Of a stretch of DNA of 64,000 nucleotides, positions 50,799 to 60,189 are shown piece by piece (position 1 is the first letter of the stretch; each line of letters starts with the position of its first letter). Under the pieces are notes generated by a model. That model was not told where the DNA came from. It saw only the letters and a program-made list of their open reading frames with translations, and searched no databases. Source of the DNA: Eubacteriaceae bacterium. Lineage in GTDB: Bacteria; Bacillota; Clostridia; Eubacteriales; Anaerofustaceae. The position numbers and the translations under genes are program-made. The stretch covers positions 28,817 to 92,816 of the forward strand of contig JAFZLL010000051.1 in the NCBI GenBank assembly GCA_017551505.1, written 5' to 3'.

Positions 50799-51887
50799 AT
50801 GAAGAAATTTCTGGCCGTGCTTATGGTTGCATTGATGGTCGCCTCCTTCGCCGCCTGCGGACCGAAGGAAGAGTCGAAGACTTATGAGATCGCTCTCGTA
50901 ACAGACGTAGGAAACATCGATGACAAGTCCTTCAACCAGGGCGCGTGGGAAGGCGTTGTCAAATATGCTGAAGACAACGGCAAAACCTACGCCTATTTCC
51001 GTCCGTCTGAGGACACCACGGCAGCTCGTGTAGAAACCATCGGAACCGCTATCGATAGCGGAGCCAAGGTTGTGGTATGCCCCGGCTATCTGTTTGAGGA
51101 AGCCATCTATGAAGTCCAGGAGAAATATCCCGATGTCATGTTCCTGCTCCTTGACGGCGAGCCCCATACCCCCGATTATTCCGTTTACAACACAGCAGCG
51201 AACGTCCACTGCATCCTTTATCAGGAAGAGCAGGCTGGATGGCTCGCAGGATATGCTGCAGTTAAGGACGGATACAAGAAGCTCGGTTTCCTGGGCGGGA
51301 TGGATGTTCCTGCAGTTATCCGTTATGGTTACGGATTCGTTCAGGGCGCTGAAGCAGCTGCAACTGAAATGGGTCTTGGTGCCGGAGAAGTCTCCATCAA
51401 GTACTGGTACTGCGGAGGATTTGCTCCTACAGATGACATCAAGGTCAAGATGGCTGGATGGTATTCCGATGGCACAGAAGTCGTGTTCGCCTGCGGCGGC
51501 GGTATCTATGCTTCTGCTGTGGCGGCTGCTCAGGAATCCGGCACCGGCAAGGTCATCGGTGTTGACGTTGACCAGTCCGCTGAAAGTGATCTGATCATCA
51601 CATCCGCTATGAAGGAACTTACACACTCTGTTGTTCTTGCACTTACCGACCTGTACGCCAACGATGGAAAATGGTCTGCCGATTACTCAGGCAAGACAGC
51701 TGTTCTCGGTGCTAAGGACGAGTGCGTCGGACTTCCGACAGCTGATGCTTCATGGAGACTTACCACATTTACCGTTGACGAATATAAGGCTGTTTTCGAT
51801 AAGGTAAAGAACGGCGAGATCGTTATCTCCAATGTCACTGAAACAGCTCCTGTTGTTAATCTGGTGACTGTAGACTATCAGAAATAA
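50799..51887 (+). CDS. BMP family nucleoside-binding lipoprotein
   Basis: 362 residues. The signal peptide MKKFLAVLMVALMVASFAAC has a lipobox ending at Cys20, so the protein is attached to the outer face of the membrane. The BMP/PnrA family binds purine nucleosides; marks are IALVTDVGNIDDKSFNQGAW, VVCPGYLFEEAIYEV, KLGFLGGMDVPAVIRYGYGF and VIGVDVDQSAES. It delivers nucleosides to the ABC proteins encoded next. AGGAGG stands before the ATG. A hairpin with T run follows and would make this protein more abundant than the permease, as expected. Confidence 0.93.
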   Translation: MKKFLAVLMVALMVASFAACGPKEESKTYEIALVTDVGNIDDKSFNQGAWEGVVKYAEDNGKTYAYFRPSEDTTAARVETIGTAIDSGAKVVVCPGYLFEEAIYEVQEKYPDVMFLLLDGEPHTPDYSVYNTAANVHCILYQEEQAGWLAGYAAVKDGYKKLGFLGGMDVPAVIRYGYGFVQGAEAAATEMGLGAGEVSIKYWYCGGFAPTDDIKVKMAGWYSDGTEVVFACGGGIYASAVAAAQESGTGKVIGVDVDQSAESDLIITSAMKELTHSVVLALTDLYANDGKWSADYSGKTAVLGAKDECVGLPTADASWRLTTFTVDEYKAVFDKVKNGEIVISNVTETAPVVNLVTVDYQK

Positions 51888-51900
51888 TTGAAAAGCTTGT

Positions 51901-51940
51901 AAAAGAGAGGCTGAGCAATGCGCTTGGCCTCTCTTTTTAT
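51901..51940 (+). terminator. Attenuating terminator between the lipoprotein and ATPase genes
   Basis: agagaggc (51904-51911) and gcctctct (51927-51934) stem followed by TTTT. The downstream genes depend on read-through or on a second start (TACAAT at 51943-51948). Confidence 0.75.
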
Positions 51941-51995
51941 GATACAATACGTTAAGATGATTTTTAGCGTTTGACGTGTGAAAAGAGAGTCGGAT

Positions 51996-53534
51996 ATGGA
52001 AGAAAACATTATTGAAATGCTCCACATCACCAAGGTGTTTCCCGGACTTGTAGCCAATGACGACATCACGATTCAGCTGCGCCGCGGGGAGATTCACGCG
52101 CTGTTGGGCGAGAACGGGGCAGGCAAATCTACCTTGATGAACGTTCTTTTCGGCTTATATACCCCGGAAAAGGGTGAGATCAGGAAAAACGGCAAGACTG
52201 TAGTCATTAAGGACCCCAACGATGCAACTGCTCTTGGGATCGGTATGGTGCATCAGCATTTCCAGCTGGTGCATAACTTTACTGTCCTGCAAAATATTAT
52301 TCTTGGAGCCGAGACTGTAAAGGGAGGGATCATTCAGCTTGCGCAGGCGCGAAAGAAAGTAGCGGATCTATCTGAAAAATACGGGCTTAAGGTCAACCTG
52401 GACGCGCTGATCGATGATATCACTGTAGGGATGCAGCAGCGTGTTGAAATACTTAAGATGCTTTACCGTGATAACGAGGTTCTCATTTTCGATGAACCGA
52501 CTGCAATGCTCACTCCTCAGGAGATCAACGAGCTTATGCAGATCATGAGGGATCTTGTCGCCGAAGGCAAATCGATTTTGTTCATCTCTCATAAGCTTAA
52601 TGAAATAATGGCCGTTGCAGATAGATGCACTGTCCTGAGGAAAGGCAAATGCATAGGCACTGTCAATACCGCTGAGACGACAAAGGAAGAACTGTCAGAG
52701 ATGATGGTCGGCCGTAAAGTCGAATTCGTCGTTGCGAAGGAGGATGCCAATCCTACAGATACCGTACTCGAGGTAAAGGATCTTAGCGTTGCAGGGAAAA
52801 GATCGACCAAGAAATCCGTACATGATATTTCTTTCAAGGTGCGTAAAGGCGAGATCGTATGTATAGCAGGCATCGATGGAAACGGCCAGAGCGAACTGGT
52901 TTATGCCCTGACGGGAATCATGCCCGCGGAGAAAGGCAAGATATTTTTCAAAGGACGGGATATTACGACAGAATCGATAAGGAATCGCAATCTAGATGGC
53001 ATAGCCCATATCCCGGAAGACAGGCACGAATACGGTCTCGTGTTGGACTATACTCTGGCCGAGAACCTCGTGCTGAAAAAATACTTCATGAAGGATTTTC
53101 AGAACAGGGGATTCATTGATTTTCCAGCAGTACGGAAATACGCTGACGGTCTGATTGAAAAATACGATATCAGAAGCTCTCAGGGTGCGTTGTCCACAGC
53201 ACGGAGCATGTCGGGCGGCAACCAGCAGAAAGCCATTGTTGCCCGTGAGATCGATTATGACCCAGAGCTTCTTATTGCAGTCCAGCCTACCAGAGGCATG
53301 GACGTCGGCGCTATAGAGTATATCCACAGGCAGATCGTCAAGGAACGTGATGAAGGCAAGGCAATCCTGCTCGTTTCTCTCGAACTGGACGAGGTCATGA
53401 ATCTATCCGATAGAATTCTTGTCATTTTCGAGGGCGGCATTGTCGGTGAGCTCGACCCGAAACAGACTACGGTACAGGAGCTTGGACTTTACATGTCTGG
53501 TGCCAAACGAGACGATATTAAGGAGGCTGAATAA
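51996..53534 (+). CDS. Nucleoside ABC transporter ATP-binding protein (double ATPase)
   Basis: 512 residues with two ATPase domains, as in the sugar/nucleoside type (NupO/RbsA). The first domain is complete: GENGAGKSTLMNVLFG, VGMQQRVEILKML and VLIFDEPTAMLTP. The second is degenerate: GIDGNGQSELVYAL lacks the GKS Lys, the signature MSGGNQQKAIVAREI is good, and the Walker B LLIAVQPTRGMDVGA lacks the Asp. This asymmetry is normal for the family. The ATG at 51996 is chosen over a GTG at 51978. One base separates it from the first permease gene. Confidence 0.94.
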   Translation: MEENIIEMLHITKVFPGLVANDDITIQLRRGEIHALLGENGAGKSTLMNVLFGLYTPEKGEIRKNGKTVVIKDPNDATALGIGMVHQHFQLVHNFTVLQNIILGAETVKGGIIQLAQARKKVADLSEKYGLKVNLDALIDDITVGMQQRVEILKMLYRDNEVLIFDEPTAMLTPQEINELMQIMRDLVAEGKSILFISHKLNEIMAVADRCTVLRKGKCIGTVNTAETTKEELSEMMVGRKVEFVVAKEDANPTDTVLEVKDLSVAGKRSTKKSVHDISFKVRKGEIVCIAGIDGNGQSELVYALTGIMPAEKGKIFFKGRDITTESIRNRNLDGIAHIPEDRHEYGLVLDYTLAENLVLKKYFMKDFQNRGFIDFPAVRKYADGLIEKYDIRSSQGALSTARSMSGGNQQKAIVAREIDYDPELLIAVQPTRGMDVGAIEYIHRQIVKERDEGKAILLVSLELDEVMNLSDRILVIFEGGIVGELDPKQTTVQELGLYMSGAKRDDIKEAE

Positions 53535-53535
53535 A

Positions 53536-54663
53536 ATGAAAAAAAGCAGCTTTAGGAATAACCCGGCTCTTGCCGGTCTGCTTGCATCCTTCACAGCGAT
53601 CTTTTTAGGACTTGCATTCGGCTTTATCATGCTGGTGGTTTTCAATCCAAGTTTTGCCGGTGCCGGCATCGTCAAGATACTGACAAAAGGACTCTCGTCC
53701 AAAGAAAAATTCGCCAAAGTGCTCTATCAGGCTGCACCCTTGATGATGACAGGTCTCTCCGTTGGGTTTGCCATGAAAACAGGACTTTTCAATATCGGAG
53801 GCAGCGGCCAGTATCTGATAGGAACCTTCTGCGCCCTTATGTTCGGTGTTGTGTTTAAACTGCCCTGGTATTTAAGCCTGTTGGCAGCGATGCTCGGAGG
53901 TGCTTTCTGGGGTATTTTCCCCGGGCTTTTCAAAGCTCTGTTCAATGTCAATGAGGTCATAACGGCTATTATGTTCAACTGGATCGGACTGTTTCTGGTG
54001 AACCTGACTTTCTCCAATACTCCGACTGTACTCGCTAATTATTACGGGGCTTCTGTCGCTGATAGGACAGCGAATATTGAAGCAGCTAATCCATCTGCCG
54101 TCATACCGAAGCTTGGCATGGATAAGCTGTTCAACTCATCGTATATGAACATCAGCTTTTTTGTGGCTATGCTGGTCGCGGCTGTGGTCTATATCATCAT
54201 CGATAAAACAGTATTCGGATATGAACTGAAAGCCTGCGGATTCAACCAGAAAGCCAGCATTTATGCGGGCATCAACGCCAAGATGAATGTAGTTATCTCC
54301 ATGATGATCGCAGGAGCTCTCGCCGGACTGGGGGGAGGTATATATTATCTCTGCGGCACAGCGCAGTACACCATCGAGAAAGTACTGCCTGCCATGGGAT
54401 TCAATGGTATTCCTGTTGCCCTGCTGGCTAATTCCAACCCGATCGGAATAATCTTCTCTGCGCTTTTCATCTCTTATATCCAGGTAGGCGGCGAAGCGCT
54501 GCAACCGGAATACGCTAAGGAGATAGTTGATATTATCATTGCCTGTATCATCTACCTCAGCGCCCTTTCTGTGTTGATGAATGGGTTTATTACAGGATTA
54601 TTAAAGAAGAAGGATAATCAGGAAGAGGCGAAAGAGGAAGCCCCTCTGGAGGAAACGAGATGA
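53536..54663 (+). CDS. Nucleoside ABC transporter permease 1
   Basis: 375 residues with about ten hydrophobic helices (BPD_transp_2 family, NupP type). Marks are GLSVGFAMKTGLFNIGGSGQ, LFNVNEVITAIMFNWIGLFL and KACGFNQKASIYAGINAKMN, the cytoplasmic coupling loop. AGGAGG precedes the ATG at 53536. The last residues are charged (KKKDNQEEAKEEAPLEETR). The stop overlaps the next start (ATGA). Confidence 0.94.
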   Translation: MKKSSFRNNPALAGLLASFTAIFLGLAFGFIMLVVFNPSFAGAGIVKILTKGLSSKEKFAKVLYQAAPLMMTGLSVGFAMKTGLFNIGGSGQYLIGTFCALMFGVVFKLPWYLSLLAAMLGGAFWGIFPGLFKALFNVNEVITAIMFNWIGLFLVNLTFSNTPTVLANYYGASVADRTANIEAANPSAVIPKLGMDKLFNSSYMNISFFVAMLVAAVVYIIIDKTVFGYELKACGFNQKASIYAGINAKMNVVISMMIAGALAGLGGGIYYLCGTAQYTIEKVLPAMGFNGIPVALLANSNPIGIIFSALFISYIQVGGEALQPEYAKEIVDIIIACIIYLSALSVLMNGFITGLLKKKDNQEEAKEEAPLEETR

Positions 54664-55652
54664 AAATATTAGCTGATATTTTAGGTTCCACTATACTGTT
54701 CGGGGTTCCCCTTCTGCTCGTTGCTTTGGGCGGAATGTTCGCTGAGAGGAGCGGCGTCATCAATCTTGCTCTTGAAGGCATAATGATCATAGGAGCTCTG
54801 TTCGGATGCCTGTTCCTTAGGAACGCCAATTTGACAGGATGGGGAGAGGCCCATCCGCAGCTGGCTATGTTAACGGCGATCCTTCTTGCAGGATTCGTTG
54901 GTGCGTTATTCTCGCTGCTGCTCTCTGTAGCAGCGATAAACCTGAAGGCCAACCAGACCATAAGCGGCACTGCTCTGAATCAGTTTGCCCCGGCATTCGC
55001 TGTGGTCTTCTCATGGGCTATACAGGGTAGAGGACAGACCACTATTAACATCCCTTCCTGGATCAGGATTACCACTGCAAATTTTGGCATTGCTCCATCT
55101 GCCGATCCAGGCTTCTGGGAAACCTTCCTTTTCAAAAGCTTTTATCTTACTACGCCTGTAGCTCTGGTGCTTTTTACAGCATCTTGTGTGATCCTGTATA
55201 AGACCAGGCTGGGGCTTCGTCTGAGGGCATGCGGAGAACATCCTCAGGCTGCTGCATCAGTTGGTGTCAACGTCTATAAGATGCGCTTTATCGGGACTAC
55301 AATATCAGGTTTTCTGGGTGGCATCGGTGGACTGGCTTTCACTATCGCAGCAGGGTCCAGTTTCCAGTCTACTGTTGCGGGATACGGTTTCCTTGCACTC
55401 GCTGTTATGATCTTCGGAAACTGGAAGCCGGTCAGCATTTTCTTCGCGGCCAATTTCTTCGCCTTCTTCAAGGTCATCAGCTCATATTCCAGCAATATCC
55501 CATTCCTGCCGAAATTTGAGAATATCAAAAGCTCTTCATATATTTACCAGTGTATTCCATACGTTGTGACCATGCTGGTACTGATTTTTACGTCTAAACG
55601 CTCTCAGGCGCCTTTGGCAGAAGGCCAGCCTTATGACAAGGCACAAAGATGA
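54660..55652 (+). CDS. Nucleoside ABC transporter permease 2
   Basis: 330 residues, second membrane subunit of the importer (NupQ type). Marks are GGMFAERSGVINLALEGIMI, NLKANQTISGTALNQFAPAF and RACGEHPQAAASVGVNVYKM. With the lipoprotein, ATPase and permease 1 it forms a complete purine-nucleoside importer, which fits deoD (58.9 kb) and udk (14.6 kb). A strong terminator follows. Confidence 0.94.
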   Translation: MKILADILGSTILFGVPLLLVALGGMFAERSGVINLALEGIMIIGALFGCLFLRNANLTGWGEAHPQLAMLTAILLAGFVGALFSLLLSVAAINLKANQTISGTALNQFAPAFAVVFSWAIQGRGQTTINIPSWIRITTANFGIAPSADPGFWETFLFKSFYLTTPVALVLFTASCVILYKTRLGLRLRACGEHPQAAASVGVNVYKMRFIGTTISGFLGGIGGLAFTIAAGSSFQSTVAGYGFLALAVMIFGNWKPVSIFFAANFFAFFKVISSYSSNIPFLPKFENIKSSSYIYQCIPYVVTMLVLIFTSKRSQAPLAEGQPYDKAQR

Positions 55653-55668
55653 TGCTGTTTTGAACTGA

Positions 55669-55700
55669 AAAAGAGCAGGCCTATGTGTGCCTGCTCTTTT
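55669..55700. terminator. Bidirectional terminator after the importer operon
   Basis: aaaagagcaggc / gcctgctctttt stem with T runs on both strands; it separates the importer from the leftward small gene. Confidence 0.88.
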
Positions 55701-55711
55701 GGTTCGTCAGA

Positions 55712-56062
55712 TTATTTCCCGTTGATATATTTATCGATGTCGTCTGGCTCATCCGCGACGTTGCCTGCGAAAGGATTCGGGTTGCCGCCGTTCTTTTGTA
55801 TGTCGACCAGTTGGTCAAAGAGCTCGTCGATCTCTCCTTTTATTTCACTCGGGTCGAAAGCTTCGCCGGTGGTAAGGAAATTATAGTAGGCTTTGCCCAG
55901 ATCCCTGTACCTTTTGGCGATAGCAAATTCGATTTTCTCGGCGTCGACCTTTGTCTTTGCAGAATCCAGAAAGCTGCTTGCGTATTCACCTGCTTTTTTC
56001 GCTGCATTTTTAGATCTATCCATTATGTTCTCAACAAGGTTCTTCAAATCATCGTTTGCCAT
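55712..56062 (-). CDS. Hypothetical helical protein
   Basis: 116 residues, not assigned to a named family. The first ~75 residues are helical and charged with Ala- and Lys-rich pattern (NIMDRSKNAAKKAGEYASSF, DAEKIEFAIAKRYRDLGKAY), like small cytoplasmic proteins encoded near envelope genes. The C-terminus is Asp/Asn/Pro-rich and probably disordered. The ATG at 56062 follows AAGGAGG; the frame is open 14 codons further. It is a monocistronic leftward gene. Confidence 0.65.
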   Translation of the reverse strand: MANDDLKNLVENIMDRSKNAAKKAGEYASSFLDSAKTKVDAEKIEFAIAKRYRDLGKAYYNFLTTGEAFDPSEIKGEIDELFDQLVDIQKNGGNPNPFAGNVADEPDDIDKYINGK

Positions 56063-56209
56063 TTTTACGATCCTCCTTATGCGGGTATTATAGCATAAGT
56101 ACATACGGTCTGTTTGATTTTTAATTAAACGATAAAGAATTAAAAAGAAATCAACAGAATAGACTCTTGGGACAGACTATGATCTGCATTGCCATGAAAA
56201 GAAAAGCTG

Positions 56210-56240
56210 AAGGAGAAAGTTTTCTCCTTCAGCTTTTCTT
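56210..56240. terminator. Terminator after folC
   Basis: gctgaaggagaa / ttctccttcagc 12-bp stem with flanking A and T; it stands downstream of leftward folC, about 60 nt from its stop. Confidence 0.7.
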
Positions 56241-56296
56241 CAGATATGCTGTTAAAACAGCTGCATCGCTGCTTCTGTCATTCTGTATGACAGAAC

Positions 56297-57619
56297 TTAT
56301 TTCTGCTTAGCAAGGTATTCGTTAATAACAGTACGTGCAGTGCCGATCATGTAGAGACTGCCTGTGAAAGCGTAGATCTCGTCCTTTTTAGACAGATCCA
56401 GCTTAGCTGGGATTTCATCGTAGCTGTCCATAAAATCTACTTCCATACCGGGCGAGAGTTCCCTGATCTTTTCTGCCATGGCTTCGGAGGATATGGCCCT
56501 GCTCGGGTCATCGGGCGTCAGTGTGTAGACTTTCTTAGCGACTGAGCAGAGCAGCTTGATCGAATCGTCAACCTGCTTGTCCCCCAGCATACCGTAGAAC
56601 AGAGTTACTTTTTGATCCGGGAAATACTTCTTTATGCTGTCAGTAAACACGGTTATTCCTTCCAGGTTGTGTCCGCCGTCGATAAGAATGACCGGTTCTG
56701 TGTTCAGTACTTCGAAACGCCCTGTGAAATGGACATTGGCCAGGCCCTGCTTGATGGCTTCCGGCGTAATGTTCCATCCCTTGGATTTAAGTATCTCAAG
56801 CGTATTGAGTACGTTCAGGCAATTGTATGTCTGGTAGCTTCCGATGAGTGCCAGTTTGAATTCGTCGATTCCCAGTAAAGAATCTTTTCTCTTGTATTTG
56901 AGGACCTGTCCGGAAATGTCGTGGGAGATTACTTCTATGTCATCCGGATTGCACAGATGTACACGGGCGTTCACTGAATCGGCTTTGGCCTGGATAACGG
57001 GAACAGTCTCCGGAGGAACGAGTCCGTAAACCGAAACATCTCCGTTCGGCTTAATGATTCCGGCTTTTTCGCTTGCGATCTCTTCGATCGTATCGCCGAG
57101 ATACTGCTGGTGTTCAAGTGAAAGAGAGCAGATGACAGCGGCTTCGGGCACAGGGCAGGTGTTGGTTGCGTCAAGCCTGCCGCCCATCCCGACTTCGAAT
57201 ACGATGATGTCTACGTCATGATGCGCATAGTAATAATATGCTATGGCTGTGATGACTTCGAATTCGGAAGGGCAGTCATAGCCTTTCTCCACCATCTTGT
57301 CGATCGTATTCTTGACGATGGTCGTGGTCTCCGCCAGCTCGTCATCGGGAATGGGTACCCTGTTTAACTGTATTCTTTCATTGAATCTCTCAAGATAAGG
57401 AGAGATGTAGAGCCCTACCCTGTATCCGGCAGCCTGCAGAACATCGGCCGTCATTGCGCAGGTCGAGCCCTTGCCGTTGCTTCCCGCCACATGCACGTAT
57501 TTCATGCCAAGATGCGGATCGCCCAGTTCATGGAGTAAGGTGCTTATATTCTCCAAACCTAATTTCTTGCCGAACTTGTGTGTGTTCTCGATAAAGTCCA
57601 GCGCTTCCTGATAATTCAT
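56297..57619 (-). CDS. folC: Folylpolyglutamate synthase / dihydrofolate synthase
   Basis: 440 residues. It adds glutamates to folates in the cytoplasm. The P-loop is HVAGSNGKGSTCAMTAD, the ATP/Mg block FEVGMGGRLDATNTCP, and the omega-loop LSLEHQQYLGDTIEEIASEK. The second domain contains ILIDGGHNLEG and YGMLGDKQVDDS. AGGAAAAAC precedes the ATG. It is a single gene with an extended -10 (TGGTATAAT on the minus strand, about 57657-57665). Confidence 0.94.
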   Translation of the reverse strand: MNYQEALDFIENTHKFGKKLGLENISTLLHELGDPHLGMKYVHVAGSNGKGSTCAMTADVLQAAGYRVGLYISPYLERFNERIQLNRVPIPDDELAETTTIVKNTIDKMVEKGYDCPSEFEVITAIAYYYYAHHDVDIIVFEVGMGGRLDATNTCPVPEAAVICSLSLEHQQYLGDTIEEIASEKAGIIKPNGDVSVYGLVPPETVPVIQAKADSVNARVHLCNPDDIEVISHDISGQVLKYKRKDSLLGIDEFKLALIGSYQTYNCLNVLNTLEILKSKGWNITPEAIKQGLANVHFTGRFEVLNTEPVILIDGGHNLEGITVFTDSIKKYFPDQKVTLFYGMLGDKQVDDSIKLLCSVAKKVYTLTPDDPSRAISSEAMAEKIRELSPGMEVDFMDSYDEIPAKLDLSKKDEIYAFTGSLYMIGTARTVINEYLAKQK

Positions 57620-57929
57620 TGTTTTTCCTTTCTGTTTTCCAGAATTTGATGGTTATATTATACCATAATGCGGAAATAAATAATTAATATTCACAAAGAT
57701 TGTGGAATAGACTGGAGTCTATGATGTCTGAAGCAGGTCCCCGCTCTTCGGAGAATTGTTCGGAATTATATCCTTCCGGATTGATCACTGTTTTGCTGAG
57801 CGATAAAGTTGCGCAGATCGCAGAATAATCAAACCAAATCATTCACATACGAGATATAATACAGTTCGGTATGCATTTGAATTCTATCAGGATAAGGATA
57901 CATGCAGATCTAAGGATTCGGGATAACAA
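57620..57929. other. Intergenic stretch between folC and the hydrolase gene
   Basis: 310 bases between divergent genes. The left side carries the minus-strand TGGTATAAT of folC at 57657-57665. On the plus strand TATAAT at 57855-57860 may serve the hydrolase. No ORF of note or repeat was seen between. Confidence 0.5.
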
Positions 57930-58697
57930 ATGGGCAAATATAACTTTGACGGGAAAAACATATACTTCGAAGAACATGGACAAGGAGCGCCTCTTGTTCT
58001 TCTCCATGGCAATACGTCATCTGGGAGGATGTTCGATCCAGTCGTCCCTTTTTTCTCACGGAAGTATCGTGTGATTACGATAGATTTTCTCGGATGTGGA
58101 AGATCTGACCGGATCATGCCTTGGCCGGATGACTTATGGCATGTATGGGGAGATCAAGTCAAAGCGGTCTGCAGCTGTTTATGTAATGATAAAGTAAATA
58201 TTATTGGGGTCAGCGGAGGAGCTTTGGCCGCTATAAATGTCGCCCTTGATGATCCGGAATTGGTAAATGCCGTGATCGCGGATAGTTTTGAAGGACTTGA
58301 AGCTGTGCCTTCCGTAACCAGGGATATCAAGTATGGAAGAATGCAGGCAAAGCAAAACGACAGGTTCAGGAAATACCTTGAGTCGATCCACGGGGCAGAC
58401 TGGGAGGAAGTATTTGACAGCGATACAGATGCTGTGATCAGACATGCACTGAAGATCGGAGCTTTTTTCCACAAGCCAATAGAGGAGCTGAAGGTGAGGA
58501 TGATGCTTACAGGGAGTCTTGAGGATGAGATGTTTCCCAAAGGACATTACAGTGATCTTTTCAAGAATATCTGCGGGAGGACAGCATATGCTCAAGCGTA
58601 TATTTTTGAAAAAGGCGGTCATCCGGCAATGCTGAGCAATGCGGAAGAATTTCTGAGGGTGGCGGATGATTTTTTGTGCGGGAATGCCATATGCTGA
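57930..58697 (+). CDS. Alpha/beta hydrolase
   Basis: 255 residues. The oxyanion block is APLVLLHGNTSSGRMF; the second strand VITIDFLGCGRSDR follows. The nucleophile elbow is NIIGVSGGALAAI (Gly-Val-Ser-Gly-Gly), the acid is probably the Asp in LTGSLEDEMFPKGH, and the His is in EKGGHPAMLSNAEEF. All three catalytic residues are present. There is no signal peptide, so it is cytoplasmic. The substrate is unknown. It is a single gene with a poor RBS. Confidence 0.85.
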   Translation: MGKYNFDGKNIYFEEHGQGAPLVLLHGNTSSGRMFDPVVPFFSRKYRVITIDFLGCGRSDRIMPWPDDLWHVWGDQVKAVCSCLCNDKVNIIGVSGGALAAINVALDDPELVNAVIADSFEGLEAVPSVTRDIKYGRMQAKQNDRFRKYLESIHGADWEEVFDSDTDAVIRHALKIGAFFHKPIEELKVRMMLTGSLEDEMFPKGHYSDLFKNICGRTAYAQAYIFEKGGHPAMLSNAEEFLRVADDFLCGNAIC

Positions 58698-58886
58698 AAA
58701 GTAAAGTCAAAGTCCGCGTCAAATACTTATCGTTCAGTATGCTTGCGGCTTTTATGTTTTATATTGTCTGCGTGGGAAATCTTTAGTGATTCGGGCAATA
58801 AAACAGAGTGTATGTCCGGTGTATTATATCTGGAGCACCGCTTCGGCAAATCATGAGGACAATTAACACTCAGCGGACCGTTAGTA

Positions 58887-58895
58887 TGATATAAT
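58887..58895 (+). promoter_or_regulatory. Extended -10 promoter of deoD
   Basis: TGATATAAT (TG, one base, TATAAT), about 25 nt before the start codon. GGAGGACAGG is the RBS. Confidence 0.6.
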
Positions 58896-58919
58896 CAAAA
58901 AAAATAATGGAGGACAGGA

Positions 58920-59624
58920 ATGCCTACACCACATAATACGGCAAATAAAGGCGATTTTGCAAAGACAGTGCTTATGCCTGGCGATCCGATGAGGTCAAAG
59001 TTCATAGCAGAGCATTTTCTGACGGATGCGGTACTTGTAAACAATGTCCGTGGTATCAACGGCTATACCGGATATTACGAAGGAAAGAGGGTCTCTGTTA
59101 TGGCTTCAGGAATGGGTATGCCTACTCTCGGTATCTACGCCCACGAGCTTTTCCTTGAATACGATGTCGATACTATCATTCGCGTCGGCTCAGCTGGAAG
59201 CTACAGTGAAAAAGCAAAGATCAGGGATATCGTCCTCGCTCAGGCTGCATGCACCGATTCCAATTGGGCATCGCAGTATTTCCTTCGCGGAACGTTCGCC
59301 CCTATAGGAGATTTTGATCTTATTCAAAAAGCAAAGGCCGAGGCGGATAAGGAAGGGATACGCTGTGTCGTAGGGAATATCCTCTCGACGGATGTCTTCT
59401 ATCAGCCTGAAGGCGAATGGCAGAAATGGGCAAAGATGGGCGTTCTGGCAGTGGAGATGGAGACGGCAGCGCTTTATATGATTGCCGCCGAGACGGGGAA
59501 AAGGGCTCTTTCCATACTGACTATCAGCGACAACCTGGCAGATCCTTCCGAGGACACCACCCCTGAGGAACGCGAGAACTCTTTTACCGATATGATAAAT
59601 ATTGCACTCAAGATTGCCGAATAA
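58920..59624 (+). CDS. deoD: Purine-nucleoside phosphorylase DeoD
   Basis: 234 residues, the hexameric small-subunit type. It splits purine nucleosides with phosphate into base and ribose 1-phosphate. Marks are the start TPHNTANKGDFAKTVLMPGD, VMASGMGMPTLGIYAHELF, IIRVGSAGSYSEKAKIRDIV (phosphate site), VLAVEMETAALYMIA and the Asp of LTISDNLADPSEDTT. It would use nucleosides brought in by the importer at 51-55.7 kb. Confidence 0.96.
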   Translation: MPTPHNTANKGDFAKTVLMPGDPMRSKFIAEHFLTDAVLVNNVRGINGYTGYYEGKRVSVMASGMGMPTLGIYAHELFLEYDVDTIIRVGSAGSYSEKAKIRDIVLAQAACTDSNWASQYFLRGTFAPIGDFDLIQKAKAEADKEGIRCVVGNILSTDVFYQPEGEWQKWAKMGVLAVEMETAALYMIAAETGKRALSILTISDNLADPSEDTTPEERENSFTDMINIALKIAE

Positions 59625-59766
59625 TCAATCATTTGCCAGATAATAGTGTTCGTAGCTGTTCTGTCAGACTCAAATACCACAGTATTGACAGCGGCAAGCG
59701 AACATGGATGAATCTGCCGATCTAAGATCAGGCGAAATGGTGCGAAGAAAATGTGTTGAGAAATAT

Positions 59767-59800
59767 CAATGACCCGTATCAATTTCGGTACGGGTCATTG
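59767..59800. terminator. Terminator between deoD and the YlbF-type gene
   Basis: caatgacccgta / tacgggtcattg 12-bp stem followed by TTTT on the plus strand; on the minus strand it follows the leftward RNase J-YlbF genes. Confidence 0.85.
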
Positions 59801-59809
59801 TTTTATGCT

Positions 59810-60187
59810 TTACTGCTGAGTGAATGTCATATCTGAAGGGTCAAAATCCATAAAAGAGAATCCGGTGTCAGCGGCTTTAGAGACAGCCTGAGTGATGTCG
59901 GTCATCACCTGTGAAAAAGCAGCCTGAGCCATTATGAATTCGTTTACCTCTCTTACTGCGCTGATCGAAGCGTAGAGGTTGTTAAAATTCCCTATGCTCT
60001 CGTCGTCAGGCTCTCTTCCCATGAATCTCATCGCTGATAATTGTATTTGGGCGGAAAGGAAATCCTTTACCATCGCCTGCCAAGTTTCATTTTGAGATAT
60101 CTTTTCAGCAGCGGCATAATATCTTCTGTATTCCGGGCTTTCCTTTATCGCTTGTGTAAGCTCGTTTAGTTTATCGTATATGTTCAT
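59810..60187 (-). CDS. YlbF/YmcA family protein
   Basis: 125 residues, all helical. The pattern KLNELTQAIKESPEYRRYYA, EKISQNETWQAMVKDFLSAQ, and NEFIMAQAAFSQVMTDIT matches the YlbF/YmcA (DUF964) group. In Bacillus the YlbF-YmcA-YaaT complex modulates RNase Y and mRNA decay. Here it is 2 nt after the RNase J gene and so joined to another main RNA-decay enzyme. The final segment (DFDPSDMTFTQQ) is free. Confidence 0.82.
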   Translation of the reverse strand: MNIYDKLNELTQAIKESPEYRRYYAAAEKISQNETWQAMVKDFLSAQIQLSAMRFMGREPDDESIGNFNNLYASISAVREVNEFIMAQAAFSQVMTDITQAVSKAADTGFSFMDFDPSDMTFTQQ

Positions 60188-60189
60188 CT

